Assembly (NCBI RefSeq): GCF_007746795.1
Contig: NZ_CP036343.1
Location: 3,275,369 to 3,339,368, forward strand
DNA length: 64,000 bases
Reading direction: 5' to 3'
DNA from: Gimesia algae
GTDB lineage: Bacteria > Planctomycetota > Planctomycetia > Planctomycetales > Planctomycetaceae
Shown here: piece by piece, positions 51,926 to 62,493 of the stretch
Numbering within the stretch: the first letter of the stretch is position 1
Layout: each line of letters starts with the position of its first letter
Notes under the pieces: model-generated
The model's database searches: none
The model's input: the letters and a program-made list of their open reading frames with translations, nothing else
What the model was told of the DNA's origin: nothing
Made by a program: the position numbers and the translations under genes

Positions 51926-53638
51926 TTATTTGCCCTTCGGCTGGTTCTCCAACTGTTTTTCCAGTCGGGCCCAGGTATCACGCAGAGTCACCGTACGATT
52001 AAAAACTGGCTTTCCGGGGGTGGATTCGCGGGAATCGACACAAAAATACCCCAGTCGTTCAAACTGAAAGCGGCTTCCCGGCTCCGCCTCTTTCAGGCTG
52101 GGCTCCAGTTTGCATCCACTCAAAACCTGCAGGGAATGTGGATTCAGATTGGTTTTGTAATCAACGTCTTCAGGAACATCTTCCGGATCAGGCGTACTAA
52201 ACAGGTGATCGTACAGCCTGACTTCTGCATCCAGCGCGTGTGCTTCTGAAACCCAGTGCAGAGTTGCTTTGACTTTGCGGCCATCGGGAGCATCCCCCCC
52301 TTTGGTTTCGGGATCATACGTGCAATGCAATTCAATGACCTCTCCGTTTTCGTCTTTGATCACATCGACACATGTCACGAAATAAGCATACCGCAGTCGT
52401 ACTTCCTTGCCGGGAGACAATCGAAAGAACTTCTTCGGAGGGTCTTCCATGAAGTCTTCTTTTTCGATGTAGATCACCTTGGAGAACGGCACCTTCCGGG
52501 TTCCCGCAGATTCGTCATTGGGATTATTGACCGCATCGAGTTCTTCTGATGTGTCATCCGGATAATTGTCGATCACCACCCGTAATGGATGCAGAACTCC
52601 CATCACACGGGGGGCAGTCTGATTCAGATGATCGCGAATGCAGTTTTCCAGTACCACTTTATCGGTCATTGAGTTAAATTTAGTGACACCGATCGTTTTA
52701 CAGAACGCCCGCAGCGACTCGGGAGTAACACCGCGTCTTCGCATGCCACAAATTGTGGGCATACGAGGATCATCCCAGCCGGAAACATAATCGCCTTTGA
52801 CGAGTTCCAGCAGCTTGCGTTTGCTCATCACGGTATAAGTCATGTTGAGTCGCGCGAATTCGATCTGCTGAGGATGAAAGATTTCCAGTTCTTCCAGAAT
52901 CCAGTCGTAGAGTGGTCGATGATCTTCAAACTCCAGCGTACAGATTGAGTGAGTGACCTTTTCAATCGAATCGGAAATACAATGCGTGTAATCGTACATG
53001 GGATAAATGCACCACTTATCCCCGGTCCGGTGGTGATGTACATGACGAACGCGATAGATGACAGGATCACGCATGTGAAAATTCGGTGAGGCCAGATCAA
53101 TCTTTGCTCTGAGTACGTATTCCCCTTCTTTGAATTCGCCATTCTTCATGCGTTCGAACAGCGCCAGATTTTCCTCGACAGACCGTGATCGTCCCGGACT
53201 GGGTTTACCAGGTTCGGTAGCGGTCCCGCGGTACTCGCGCATCTTGTCTACAGGCAGGTCACAGGCGTAGGCTTTCCCTTTTTTGATCAGCCTCACGGCG
53301 TGTTCAAACAGTTGATCAAAATAATCGGAGGCAAAATATTCTCGATCTTCCCAGTCGAAGCCGAGCCAGCGCACGTCTTCTTTGATAGAGTCAACGTATT
53401 CGACATCTTCTTTCTCAGGGTTCGTATCGTCGAACCGCAAATTACAGAGCCCCCCGGGATTTTCATTGGCGATCCCAAAGTTCAGACAGATCGACTTGGC
53501 ATGACCGATGTGCAGATATCCGTTAGGCTCAGGGGGGAAGCGTGTCATCACACGGCCATCATGTTTGCCCCTGCGGTTATCTTCCTGAATGATCGTACGA
53601 ATGAAATCGGTTGACTTCGTTTCTTCGGGAGTTGACAT
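51926..53638 (-). CDS. glnS: Glutaminyl-tRNA synthetase
   Basis: 570 residues, usual for bacterial GlnRS. HIGH motif G-Y-L-H-I-G-H-A-K near residue 41; KMSKS-type loop V-M-S-K-R-K near 270. AAGGAG precedes the start by 8 nt. It charges tRNA-Gln directly. It is transcribed behind gltX with a 63-bp gap; the pair arose from a GluRS-type ancestor. Having GlnRS reduces dependence on the amidotransferase route. Confidence 0.97.
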   Translation of the reverse strand: MSTPEETKSTDFIRTIIQEDNRRGKHDGRVMTRFPPEPNGYLHIGHAKSICLNFGIANENPGGLCNLRFDDTNPEKEDVEYVDSIKEDVRWLGFDWEDREYFASDYFDQLFEHAVRLIKKGKAYACDLPVDKMREYRGTATEPGKPSPGRSRSVEENLALFERMKNGEFKEGEYVLRAKIDLASPNFHMRDPVIYRVRHVHHHRTGDKWCIYPMYDYTHCISDSIEKVTHSICTLEFEDHRPLYDWILEELEIFHPQQIEFARLNMTYTVMSKRKLLELVKGDYVSGWDDPRMPTICGMRRRGVTPESLRAFCKTIGVTKFNSMTDKVVLENCIRDHLNQTAPRVMGVLHPLRVVIDNYPDDTSEELDAVNNPNDESAGTRKVPFSKVIYIEKEDFMEDPPKKFFRLSPGKEVRLRYAYFVTCVDVIKDENGEVIELHCTYDPETKGGDAPDGRKVKATLHWVSEAHALDAEVRLYDHLFSTPDPEDVPEDVDYKTNLNPHSLQVLSGCKLEPSLKEAEPGSRFQFERLGYFCVDSRESTPGKPVFNRTVTLRDTWARLEKQLENQPKGK

Positions 53639-53701
53639 CCCTTACTCCTTAATGGAATTCTTCAGTGACAGGCCATGCCTGTATTTTGTTTTCAGCGCGA
53701 C

Positions 53702-55273
53702 TCAGACATTCTGCGTGAGACCAATCGCCCGATCGATTCGCCTGAGACAGCTCTCTTTTCCCAGAATCGACAGGCAATCAAACATCCCGATTCCGGTTCC
53801 TTTGCCGCTGACGGCAACTCTCAGGGCATGAATGATCTGTCCCATGCCAATTCCTTCGGCTTCCACGAATTCATGCAGCAACTGATCGAGGGCCGACGCA
53901 GAGAAATCGTCCGCCTGAGCCAGCTGACCCTTAAACTTTTCTAACAGCGCTACTGCTTCTTCCGATTTCTGAATCCGCTTTTTAAAGGCTTTGTCATCAT
54001 ATTCCAGTTGATCGTCGGCCACAAAAAACTCGTCGAACTCCAGAATATCACTGGCCACTTTCAAACGGTCTTCCATGCCGACAATCACGCGACTGATCCG
54101 CTCTTTCACTTCAGGCTGGCTGGCATCTTCTACCAGACCCGCTTTCTCCAGATAGGGACTGCAATGTTCGATTTTTTCTTCCAGTGACAACTGATTCATC
54201 CAATGTGACTGAAAGTTGAGTAACTTATCGGGATCCAGACCTGCAGCAGCTTTGACAATCCGATCGAGGGTAAAGTTCTCGACAATCGTCTCTAATGACA
54301 TAAATTCGGTCTTATCATCCAACGACCAGCCCAGCCGCGCCAGAGAATTCAGAATCGCTTCGGGCAGGTAGCCGATCTTTTCGTAATATTCGACCATTAC
54401 CGGATCCAGCCCGCCGGCGTTTTCCAGACCAATCCGCGGGAAAACGGCTTCCGCCTTATCGAACATTTTCTTGAACTGCGGGCTCTTGCGGTATTTATCG
54501 AGCTTTCGCTTACCCAGTTTTTCTTTCCCACCCGGCGCTGCCACAAACGGGATGTGGGCGAATTGAGGCAACTCGTACCCCAACGCCTGATAAATCAGTA
54601 CCTGGACCGGAGTATTGGAAAGATGCTCTTCTGCTCGAATGACATGCGAGATCTGCATCTGTGCATCGTCGATGACGGTTGCCAGATTATATAGCGGCGT
54701 TCCATTTCCGCGGAGGATGACCGGATCGGGCATCAGTCCGGCATCAAATTCCACTCGACCACGCACGGCATCATCAATCTGAATTTTCTGATCACGGGGA
54801 ACCAGCAGACGAACTACCGACGGACGCCCTTCCGCTGCATACTGCTCTAGTTCACTCTCGGTCAGTTCCAGGGAACGACGGATATTCAGATAGTTTTTCT
54901 TTTCCTGACTGGTGGCTTCGCGGTCGGCCTGAATCTGCTCCGGGGTATCATAATCCCGATACGCTTTCCCGGCTGCCAGTAACTTGTCGACGGCACCGCG
55001 ATACAGATCATTTCGTTCGGACTGAAAGTAGGGACCATGCGAGCCGCCCACTTCGGGACCTTCATCCCAGTCGAGTCCCAGCCATTTAAAGGCCTGCAGA
55101 ATGGGACCGAGTGCCTCTGACAGATTACGTTCCTGGTCGGTATCGTCAATGCGGAGAATAAACTGTCCCCCATTGTGTCTTGCCCAGAGCCAGTTGAAGA
55201 GCGCGGTCCGCATGCCTCCAATGTGCATATAGCCTGTAGGACTGGGAGCAAAACGCGTTCGAACAGTACTCAT
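53702..55273 (-). CDS. gltX: Glutamyl-tRNA synthetase
   Basis: 523 residues from the ATG at 55273; the longer frame to 55408 lacks similarity. [11 protein letters not shown] is the HIGH region near residue 9. The KMSKS position reads E-K-L-G-K-R in place of K-L-S-K-R. It is followed by a lysine-rich insertion of about 30 residues (Y-R-K-S-P-Q-F-K-K, then G-L-D-P) before the usual G-Y-L-P-E-A-I-L-N. Otherwise normal. It loads glutamate on tRNA-Glu, also the substrate for haem precursor synthesis in many bacteria. Confidence 0.96.
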   Translation of the reverse strand: MSTVRTRFAPSPTGYMHIGGMRTALFNWLWARHNGGQFILRIDDTDQERNLSEALGPILQAFKWLGLDWDEGPEVGGSHGPYFQSERNDLYRGAVDKLLAAGKAYRDYDTPEQIQADREATSQEKKNYLNIRRSLELTESELEQYAAEGRPSVVRLLVPRDQKIQIDDAVRGRVEFDAGLMPDPVILRGNGTPLYNLATVIDDAQMQISHVIRAEEHLSNTPVQVLIYQALGYELPQFAHIPFVAAPGGKEKLGKRKLDKYRKSPQFKKMFDKAEAVFPRIGLENAGGLDPVMVEYYEKIGYLPEAILNSLARLGWSLDDKTEFMSLETIVENFTLDRIVKAAAGLDPDKLLNFQSHWMNQLSLEEKIEHCSPYLEKAGLVEDASQPEVKERISRVIVGMEDRLKVASDILEFDEFFVADDQLEYDDKAFKKRIQKSEEAVALLEKFKGQLAQADDFSASALDQLLHEFVEAEGIGMGQIIHALRVAVSGKGTGIGMFDCLSILGKESCLRRIDRAIGLTQNV

Positions 55274-55512
55274 AAATAGACTCTTATCATTCGTAGGGAA
55301 AGCGATCAGGGTGTAAGAAAGTCGTGGAAAACACCCCAGGCAGCCAGGCGTCTCACGGAAGACTCGATTCAGACGACTGATCATAAAAGACCACCACCCA
55401 TCCGACAAGTATATTTAGAGATACAACTTACTGCATTTTCACGTTTTCTGGGGTTTCCCCGGATGCTGGTACCGGTCTTGACGCTTTCCGCGACGCCACC
55501 TAGCATTCCTGC

Positions 55513-56178
55513 ATGAAACGTTACCTGCTGTTCTTTTTTTTAGTGCTGCTGCTCCTGGGGGGGATTACCGGGGGGCTGTATTGGTCCTCTGCTCAGGTCC
55601 CCGATTTTTATCAGGAAGCGCTACAGGAACAGGTAGAACCGGAGGTGCGGCAGGAAGAAGCCAAAGAGTTTGTCCAGCGTTCCATGCAGGTTGTGAACGA
55701 TGTCCGCAATCACGAGCCCCTCTGGTCACAGGAATTCAGCGAACAGCAGGTCAATGCCTGGCTGGCCGAGGAACTGCATCAGAAATATGATAAATGGGTC
55801 CCCAATGGTGTGACCGACCCGCGCATCCGGTTTGAAAAGAATCAGGTCGAGCTGGGATTTCACCTGACACTCTCCAAATGGTCGGGCATCATCAGCCTCA
55901 AATTCAAGCCCTGGCTGATGAAAGAAAATCGCCTGGTACTTGAGCTCGAACAGGCCCGCGCGGGTTTGCTCCCCATTCCGATTGATGAAGCCATTACCGA
56001 ACTGATCCAGGAGGCACGCAAAGATGGCTGGTTCATCGAGTGGGGGCAGATGAACGACAATGATGCCCTGATCGTCTATCTGGATCGGCGCAAACCGGAA
56101 CTGCCCGAGCTGACTGCGCTAGCCGTGGAAACCGGTCTGTTTCGGATCGCAGGTAAATCGGAATCAGACGCGCAGTAA
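55513..56178 (+). CDS. Membrane-anchored protein, unknown function
   Basis: 221 residues. One N-terminal helix (residues 4-24) anchors an acidic soluble domain rich in E and Q. Features include W-S-Q-E-F-S-E-Q-Q-V-N-A-W-L near residue 75 and W-S-G-I-I-S-L near 120. No family is recognised with confidence. Probably periplasmic. It is convergent with the LigD-like gene. Confidence 0.6.
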   Translation: MKRYLLFFFLVLLLLGGITGGLYWSSAQVPDFYQEALQEQVEPEVRQEEAKEFVQRSMQVVNDVRNHEPLWSQEFSEQQVNAWLAEELHQKYDKWVPNGVTDPRIRFEKNQVELGFHLTLSKWSGIISLKFKPWLMKENRLVLELEQARAGLLPIPIDEAITELIQEARKDGWFIEWGQMNDNDALIVYLDRRKPELPELTALAVETGLFRIAGKSESDAQ

Positions 56179-56203
56179 TGTTTTGTGTGGCAGCTGTATG
56201 TGA

Positions 56204-56581
56204 TCAGAAAAAAGGGGTATAGTTCAGATCCCACTGGTTTTCCTCATCAGTCTTCTTCAACGTGACGCGTCCGGCAAGTTCTTCACCTGTCAGCAACGCT
56301 ACGTATAAGCCTGCTTTTTTTTCCAGCAACGTGAACGACCCTTTGTCCCAACGCGCTACTGTGCCCCGATCTCCACTGACGGGTCCTTCGTATTCCAGGT
56401 AGACCAGTCGATGATCGGGCAGTGACTCGGCGGTCAGATCCAGTGATGTTTCATCGGAAGCAGGGTCGATTTCAGGTGGCACCGGCAGTCTCCAGGTCTT
56501 GAGAACCCCTGCCTCTTCCAGCATCAAATCCCAGTGCACTTCGGGATGGTCGTGGTGGAGAATTACGTATTGTTGCATCAT
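56204..56581 (-). CDS. Stand-alone LigD 3'-phosphoesterase-like domain
   Basis: 125 residues. It matches the phosphoesterase (PE) domain of LigD: H10-D-H-P-E-V-H16-W-D18 at the N-terminus, G-V-L-K-T-W-R-L-P near 27-35, then D-H-R-L-V-Y-L-E-Y-E-G and G-T-V-A-R-W-D-K-G. In LigD this domain trims 3' phosphates and ribonucleotides during end joining. Here it is alone, with no polymerase or ligase nearby. It overlaps the end of the glycosyltransferase gene by 4 bp (ATGA), so translation is coupled. Confidence 0.8.
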   Translation of the reverse strand: MMQQYVILHHDHPEVHWDLMLEEAGVLKTWRLPVPPEIDPASDETSLDLTAESLPDHRLVYLEYEGPVSGDRGTVARWDKGSFTLLEKKAGLYVALLTGEELAGRVTLKKTDEENQWDLNYTPFF

Positions 56582-57711
56582 GTTTTACTTTCGGAAATAG
56601 CCTGATCAAGCAGTTGCTCCCACTGCAGAAAGTATTTCTCTACAGAAAAACGTTCTGTCACCTGCAAAGCTTCGTTCGCCAGTCGATGGCGAAGTGCCTC
56701 ATCCCCCAGCAGGCGTTTCAGCGCCTGCGCAAGCTCTGAAACGCTGCCTGCAGGAACGAGTAGACCGTCAGTCTCCGTTCGAATAATCTCTGCAGGTCCA
56801 CTCTCACAATCAAAACTGATACACGCCAGGCCGCGGGACAGCGCCTGCAGGAGTGCATTAGGAAAACCTTCATACCGGGAAGGTAATACGAAGATCGCTC
56901 CCTGATCCAGTTGCAGTTCCGGTTCGGACGTCCAACCCGGTAACTCAACCTGATTCTGTAATCCCAGGTTATTGATTTGCTCTTGAAGAGAATCGCGGAG
57001 GGGACCTTCTCCTGCTATCTGTAATTTCCAATCCGGGAATTCAGCAGCCACCTTCGCAAACGCTTCAATCAGTAAATCAAAGCCTTTCTCATGAGAAAGA
57101 CGCCCCAGGCCAAGAATCACTTTGGAAGGAGTTCGTACAGCAAGTGTTTCAGCCGAAACAGCGGGGACTTCCGGCGAACGAGGTACTGGTGCCGCATTCG
57201 GAATCACTTCGATGTGAGTCGATTTCAACCATTGCCTGCAGAAATCAGCCACTCCCTGTGTCTGAACGACCAGGGTACGCGCACGCGGATAAGTTCGTTT
57301 GCGCAGGAACGACCAGAGTCTGCCAATCGGATGATGCCGCGGGTCAGAGCGTTCTGAGATAAGCACGGGACAGCGCATCTTTCCGGTCGCCAGCAGCGTC
57401 AACACATTTATTCGATCTGTGAGACTGATCACAGCATCCGGTTGGGATCGGGCAATCGCCGACTGCAGAAAATTAATTCTCAACCTGTTATTGGAGATGG
57501 CTTGAAACAGATTTTCCGAATCCTGCATGAGGTCGAGCGCGACTCGCTGCACGCCTGCCTCCAGCGTAAAGGTATCGGTTTCTGCAGAATCGAGGGTAAT
57601 CAGGGTTACTTCATGCCCCTGCTTTGCCCAATGATTGGCCATCATGGCTGCAACTCCCTCGGCACCACCCAGGCTGAGAGAAGGAACGACAATGGTCAAA
57701 CGACGTGACAA
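56578..57711 (-). CDS. GT4-type glycosyltransferase
   Basis: 377 residues from a TTG at 57711, chosen because a G-rich ribosome site (AAGGGGGGG) precedes it; upstream starts have no site. GT-B fold: S-L-S-L-G-G-A-E-G-V near residue 10, L-G-L-G-R-L-S-H-E-K-G-F-D near 200, G-E-G-P-L and P-S-R-Y-E-G-F-P-N-A near 281, where the donor-phosphate glutamate lies. It transfers a sugar from a nucleotide donor, probably for envelope polysaccharide. It overlaps the LigD-like gene. Confidence 0.9.
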   Translation of the reverse strand: MSRRLTIVVPSLSLGGAEGVAAMMANHWAKQGHEVTLITLDSAETDTFTLEAGVQRVALDLMQDSENLFQAISNNRLRINFLQSAIARSQPDAVISLTDRINVLTLLATGKMRCPVLISERSDPRHHPIGRLWSFLRKRTYPRARTLVVQTQGVADFCRQWLKSTHIEVIPNAAPVPRSPEVPAVSAETLAVRTPSKVILGLGRLSHEKGFDLLIEAFAKVAAEFPDWKLQIAGEGPLRDSLQEQINNLGLQNQVELPGWTSEPELQLDQGAIFVLPSRYEGFPNALLQALSRGLACISFDCESGPAEIIRTETDGLLVPAGSVSELAQALKRLLGDEALRHRLANEALQVTERFSVEKYFLQWEQLLDQAISESKT

Positions 57712-57978
57712 GATCTGCCCCCCCCTTATGTAAGCTATTGTTATCCTGAGAGATACGACATAGCACAAAAACTGCCTCTCAGTCTTAACGCCAGACTACC
57801 GCATCAGAGAACTCACAGCAAGCAGAAGCAATTCGTCCCGCTGATCCGATTGAAAATTGCTCTACGCGCTGATTCAGAAATCTGCTAGATTGCGACCCTC
57901 TCAACTCTCATCCCTCCCCGGCTCCCCTCCCCAAAATCTCTCGATACTCCCGTCATACGCATTGCCACGGATGGTACT

Positions 57979-59010
57979 ATGGCCGAAAAGTCTAAAAAGA
58001 AAACATCTCTCGTTAAATCATGGAAACTGCGCGGACTGGCGCTGCTGCTCATCGGCTTGATGGGTGGAGGCATGTTCCATTTCGATATTGTCAAACCGAA
58101 ACAGGTTACGCGCTGGGTTTCCGATATTATCTCATCGACGGTCTCCCCGTCGACTCCCTCTGACTGGAATGCGACAGAGATTGACCTGCCCCGATCCGAT
58201 GAAACCATTCGCATCGCCACCTTTAACATTCAGGTGTTCGGTCAGAGTAAGATGCAGAAACCGGAAGTCCCTCAGATTCTGGCCCGCATCATTCAGCAGT
58301 TCGATGTGGTCGCAATTCAGGAAATTCGTGCGTTAGATCAGTCGTTTCTGGATGACTTTCTGAAGATTCTCAATGCGGGAGAACAGCAGTTCGGCTGCCT
58401 GGTCGGCCCCCGACAGGGTCGCACGGCCAGTAAGGAGCAGTACGCGTACTTCTATAATACAGCGCGGATTACCGTCAATGAAAAATGGACCTACACGGTC
58501 ATTGACAAATACGACAAGTTACATCGACCGCCTTATGTCGCTCATTTTCAGACGCTCAGTCCTTCCAGCAGCAATCCCTTTACCTTTTCTCTGATCAATA
58601 TCCACACCGATCCGGATGAAACCGATCAGGAACTGGATGTTCTGGATGACGTGTATCGTGTCGTCGCCAATGATGGCAGCCAGGAAGATGACGTCATTCT
58701 GCTGGGTGATCTGAATGTGGATGATCAGCACCTGGGCGAACTGGGTCGCGTATCTGACATCATGTGGACCGTTTCAAAAACACCAACCAATACCAGAAAA
58801 TCAAAGCAATACGATAACATTCTATTCAACCGTCGTCGATCTCAGGAGTTTACAGGTCGGACGGGTGTTTATGATTTCCGAACCCGTTTCAAACTGTCAG
58901 AGAAAGAGGCACTCACGGTTTCTGATCATCTCCCCGTCTGGGCGGAATTTCATATATCCGAAAACGGTGGGGTGAGACAGGCATCCGCCGCACAGCCTGT
59001 AGCACGTTAA
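57979..59010 (+). CDS. Endonuclease/exonuclease/phosphatase-family protein
   Basis: 343 residues. A charged N-terminus and one membrane helix (about 17-33) suggest a periplasmic domain. The DNase I-type fold shows A-T-F-N-I-Q-V-F near residue 79, A-I-Q-E-I-R near 112, N-I-H-T-D near 206, L-G-D-L-N-V-D near 239 and S-D-H-L-P-V-W near 314, so the metal and catalytic residues are present. Substrate may be DNA, a nucleotide or a phospholipid. It is convergent with the metallophosphoesterase (7 bp). Confidence 0.85.
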   Translation: MAEKSKKKTSLVKSWKLRGLALLLIGLMGGGMFHFDIVKPKQVTRWVSDIISSTVSPSTPSDWNATEIDLPRSDETIRIATFNIQVFGQSKMQKPEVPQILARIIQQFDVVAIQEIRALDQSFLDDFLKILNAGEQQFGCLVGPRQGRTASKEQYAYFYNTARITVNEKWTYTVIDKYDKLHRPPYVAHFQTLSPSSSNPFTFSLINIHTDPDETDQELDVLDDVYRVVANDGSQEDDVILLGDLNVDDQHLGELGRVSDIMWTVSKTPTNTRKSKQYDNILFNRRRSQEFTGRTGVYDFRTRFKLSEKEALTVSDHLPVWAEFHISENGGVRQASAAQPVAR

Positions 59011-59017
59011 GCAGTCA

Positions 59018-60190
59018 CTATTCGCCGGATCGCAGAGTTAACAGGCTAAACTCCGGACGACACAACCATCGCAGAGGATGAATCCCTGAGACGCCCCGGC
59101 TGACGTGCATCAATGTCGATTTTCGATAAAACGTACCACTGGTGTAGCGGGTCCCATGCACACTCGGAGCGAAAACCGGTCCGATTAACGGCAATCTGAC
59201 CTGCCCGCCATGCGTATGCCCGGCGAGCACCAGATCATATCCCTGAGAACAGGCCCAGTAATAGTTATCCGGTGTGTGGCTGATAAGCAGCAGAAAATCA
59301 GCTGATTCCCCTCCCAATTGAGAAGGTAATACAGGATGCTGTCCCATCCAGGGGACTTCCGTTCCCGCCAGCAACATCGAATGACCAGCGTGTTCCAGCC
59401 GAAGTGTTTGTGAAGAGACATCAATCCAGCCCAGACGAGTCAGCGACATTCGTATCTGCTCACTCAGCTGATTCCAGTCATGGTTCCCCAGGATAAAATA
59501 CCGTCCCAGGGGAGCCTGCAGCTGCCCCAATGTCTCGTCCAGCCAGTCCAGACAATGCATCTCATCGACCAGATCGCCTGAGAAAATGATGAGATCCGGT
59601 TTGGATTCCTGAGCAATCCGACACAGCTCACAAAAATAGTCTCTGGTCAGCGTTCCTGAGAAATGCAGGTCGCTCAAATGCAGGACCTTCAACCCGTCCC
59701 AGGCAGTCGGCAGTCGATCAAGCACAAAGGTTTTGCGAGAAAATTCGACACTGAAGATTTCATTTAAGGGCAGACCGGCGAGATAGTGATAAGGCCCGTT
59801 ACCAATCAAAGTCTGACCCAGCCGTTCACGGACGTTTATGATCTCTGATTGGCTCTCTGTTTGAAGACGGGGAATACGGTAGAACAGATGTCTGAAAACA
59901 GAAACCAGTAACCCCAGAAAACCGAGAGTACAAAGCAGAAACACAGGCTTCCACCAGAAGGAGAGCTGACTCCACTCCCCACCGCGCAACACACCCGGGG
60001 AGTACAGGCCCACCATAACAAACAGAAATAGCGGAAAGGCCAGAATCATGAAGTAGGTCACGTGCCTTGTTTTTTTGAGCAAGGGCTCATGAACCGGGAG
60101 AGCATGCGTACGGTTAATGAATGTGACCCAGAGCTCTGCATGGCCTATTGATAACATGATCAAAATCAGGCCATTGATCCATTCTTCCAT
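59018..60190 (-). CDS. Membrane metallophosphoesterase
   Basis: 390 residues from the ATG at 60190; a TTG at 60340 would add an unsupported 50-residue extension. Three N-terminal helices precede a calcineurin-type phosphoesterase: L-S-D-L-H-F-S-G near residue 170, F-S-G-D-L-V-D-E near 203, L-G-N-H-D near 235, S-H-T-P-D near 310 and A-G-H-T-H-G-G-Q near 331. It resembles the YkuE/YaeI group, which act on lipids such as UDP-diacylglucosamine. No ribosome site is clear, so the start is uncertain. Confidence 0.85.
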   Translation of the reverse strand: MEEWINGLILIMLSIGHAELWVTFINRTHALPVHEPLLKKTRHVTYFMILAFPLFLFVMVGLYSPGVLRGGEWSQLSFWWKPVFLLCTLGFLGLLVSVFRHLFYRIPRLQTESQSEIINVRERLGQTLIGNGPYHYLAGLPLNEIFSVEFSRKTFVLDRLPTAWDGLKVLHLSDLHFSGTLTRDYFCELCRIAQESKPDLIIFSGDLVDEMHCLDWLDETLGQLQAPLGRYFILGNHDWNQLSEQIRMSLTRLGWIDVSSQTLRLEHAGHSMLLAGTEVPWMGQHPVLPSQLGGESADFLLLISHTPDNYYWACSQGYDLVLAGHTHGGQVRLPLIGPVFAPSVHGTRYTSGTFYRKSTLMHVSRGVSGIHPLRWLCRPEFSLLTLRSGE

Positions 60191-60409
60191 GAAACTGATT
60201 TCTAACAGAGCTGCTGAACAAGAATAAATGTGAACGAGCGCAATGCGGCGTATCATAGAGAATGAAAGCGGGAATGAAAATAGAAACCAGACACCAGGGT
60301 GGTACCAGATTGGCAGTTGCGTGGTATAATTCTTCAGCAAACGCTACGCTTCAGCTTGCAAAACTCAACATATCATCGATGATTTTTTGAAGATTGGAAC
60401 CGTACCCCG

Positions 60410-62239
60410 ATGGGATACCGTGGACTGCGTGCATGTGTGAACGACCTGGAACGAGCGGGTCAGTTAATTCGAATCGAACAGAAAATCGATGCGAATCTCG
60501 AAGCGGCAGAAATTCAGCGTCGCGTCTATCAGGCAGGAGGCCCGGCAGTCTTCTTCGCCAATGTCAAAGATTGCCGCTTTCCCATGGTCAGCAATCTGTT
60601 TGGCACGCTGGAACGCACGCGTTATATTTTTCGAGACGCCTTACAGGCCGTCAACCATCTGGTCGAATTGAAAGTTGATCCTTCCCGGTTCTGGAAACAT
60701 CCCTTTCGATATCGGGATGTCCCCTTTTCCCTGCTCCACATGCTACCCCGCTCACGCAGGACCGGGCCCGTGATGGAGAATCAGATTCGCATCAGTGATT
60801 TGCCTCAGCTCAAAAGCTGGCCGAATGATGGTGGCCCCTTTGTCACGCTGCCACAGGTCTATACGGAATCCCCCAAACGGGGTGGGCTGATGAATTCCAA
60901 CCTGGGAATGTACCGCATTCAACTGGATGGAAACGAATATCAGCCCGACCAGCAGATCGGCATGCATTATCAGATTCATCGCAGTATCGGTGTGCATCAT
61001 GCAGAAGCGATTGAAAAAGGAGAGCCGCTCAAAGTCAACATTTTTGTCGGCGGTAGCCCTGCGATGACGCTCTCGGCGGTGATGCCTTTGCCGGAAGGGC
61101 TCTCCGAACTCACCTTCGCCGGCGCACTGAGCAAACGCGCCATTCGCATGGTGAAGAATAAAAAGGGACTGCCGATTTATGCCGATGCCGACTTCTGCAT
61201 CACCGGCTGGATCGATCCTGAGAAACTGTTACCGGAAGGCCCGTTCGGCGATCACCTGGGCTACTATAGTCTGGCACACCCGTTTCCCGTGATGAATGTG
61301 GAAGCCGTCTATCATCGCAATGACGCCATCTGGCCTTTTACTGTGGTCGGCAGACCTCCACAGGAAGACACTGCCTTCGGTGCCATCATTCATGAGATTA
61401 CCGGCCCCGCGATTCCATCCGTCATTCCCGGCGTACAGCAGGTCAATGCCGTCGATGCGGCCGGCGTACATCCCTTGCTACTGGCGATTGGCAGCGAACG
61501 CTATACACCCTATGACCAGGAACGCAAGCCACAGGAAATACTGACGAACGCCAATGCGATTCTCGGACAGGGACAATTGAGCCTGGCAAAATATCTGATG
61601 ATTGTGGCCCGGGAGGATCGGCCCGAACTGGATGCCGAAGAGATTGAGGAATTCCTGTCCCATCTGCTCGAACGGATTGACTGGAAACGCGATCTGCATT
61701 TTCAGACCTGCACAACCATCGATACGCTGGATTATTCGGGAACCGGTTTCAATACTGGTTCCAAGGTTGTGATGGCGGCAGCCGGACCCGTGAAACGAAA
61801 ATTACTGACAGAGATTCCGGCTGACTGTTCGTTGCCTGAGGGTTTCTCCCGTCCAAAACTATGTCGACCGGGAATCGTAGCGGTCAAAGCACCCGCGTAC
61901 CAGGAACAGAATCACGACCTGCGCCGGTTCTCTGCAGAACTGCCTTCCAGCCACTCCCTGAATCAGTTCCCACTGATTGTGATCGTTGATGACAGTGAAT
62001 TTACCGCGGCCAGCCTCAACAATTTTTTATGGACGGTCTTCACACGTTCCAATCCCGCCAGCGACATTGACGGCATTGATGCTTTTACGGAAAACAAGCA
62101 CTGGGGCTGCCGTGGCGCTCTGGTGATTGATGCCCGGATTAAACCCTGGCACGCCCCGCCCCTGATTGAAGACCCCGAGATCACCCGACGCGTCGATCAA
62201 CTGGGCGCCCCCGGCGGCCCATTGCATGGAATCATTTAA
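60410..62239 (+). CDS. UbiD-family decarboxylase, long form
   Basis: 609 residues, longer than E. coli UbiD, similar in size to the menaquinone decarboxylases of the futalosine route seen in Campylobacter and Helicobacter. The catalytic motif P-E-G-P-F-G-D-H-L-G-Y-Y is intact near residue 278, as are V-F-V-G-G-S-P near 208 and the C-terminal V-I-V-D-D near 520. It needs prenylated FMN from UbiX (9378-10070). A role in menaquinone synthesis, decarboxylating 1,4-dihydroxy-6-naphthoate, is inferred from the length class. Confidence 0.88.
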   Translation: MGYRGLRACVNDLERAGQLIRIEQKIDANLEAAEIQRRVYQAGGPAVFFANVKDCRFPMVSNLFGTLERTRYIFRDALQAVNHLVELKVDPSRFWKHPFRYRDVPFSLLHMLPRSRRTGPVMENQIRISDLPQLKSWPNDGGPFVTLPQVYTESPKRGGLMNSNLGMYRIQLDGNEYQPDQQIGMHYQIHRSIGVHHAEAIEKGEPLKVNIFVGGSPAMTLSAVMPLPEGLSELTFAGALSKRAIRMVKNKKGLPIYADADFCITGWIDPEKLLPEGPFGDHLGYYSLAHPFPVMNVEAVYHRNDAIWPFTVVGRPPQEDTAFGAIIHEITGPAIPSVIPGVQQVNAVDAAGVHPLLLAIGSERYTPYDQERKPQEILTNANAILGQGQLSLAKYLMIVAREDRPELDAEEIEEFLSHLLERIDWKRDLHFQTCTTIDTLDYSGTGFNTGSKVVMAAAGPVKRKLLTEIPADCSLPEGFSRPKLCRPGIVAVKAPAYQEQNHDLRRFSAELPSSHSLNQFPLIVIVDDSEFTAASLNNFLWTVFTRSNPASDIDGIDAFTENKHWGCRGALVIDARIKPWHAPPLIEDPEITRRVDQLGAPGGPLHGII

Positions 62240-62251
62240 TCGAGAAGTTCC

Positions 62252-62274
62252 GAGCAGCATCCTATTTGCTGCTC
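62252..62274 (+). terminator. Hairpin after the long UbiD gene
   Basis: GAGCAGCA / TGCTGCTC, perfect 8-bp stem, 7-nt loop, no T-run. A possible terminator or 3' end stabiliser. Confidence 0.5.
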
Positions 62275-62332
62275 TATCCATTGATTCATATATACCAGGC
62301 ATCAGTTAGGAAGACGAATTAATCTGTTTCTC

Positions 62333-62362
62333 TTAGACACACTGTGCACGTTTGGATACAAT
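62333..62362 (+). promoter_or_regulatory. Possible promoter of the secreted protein/esterase pair
   Basis: TTAGAC (62333-62338), 18-bp spacer, TACAAT (62357-62362), 131 bp before the ATG at 62494. Confidence 0.4.
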
Positions 62363-62493
62363 CAATCCTGTTTCAGATCCCGTCGCAATGAGGTGATCTT
62401 TCAGCTGAAATACAATACACAAATCGATGCATCCACAAACGTCTGTCTTCTGAAGCAGGAAACCGTCGTGGAGAATCGGAGGGAGAACTACTT

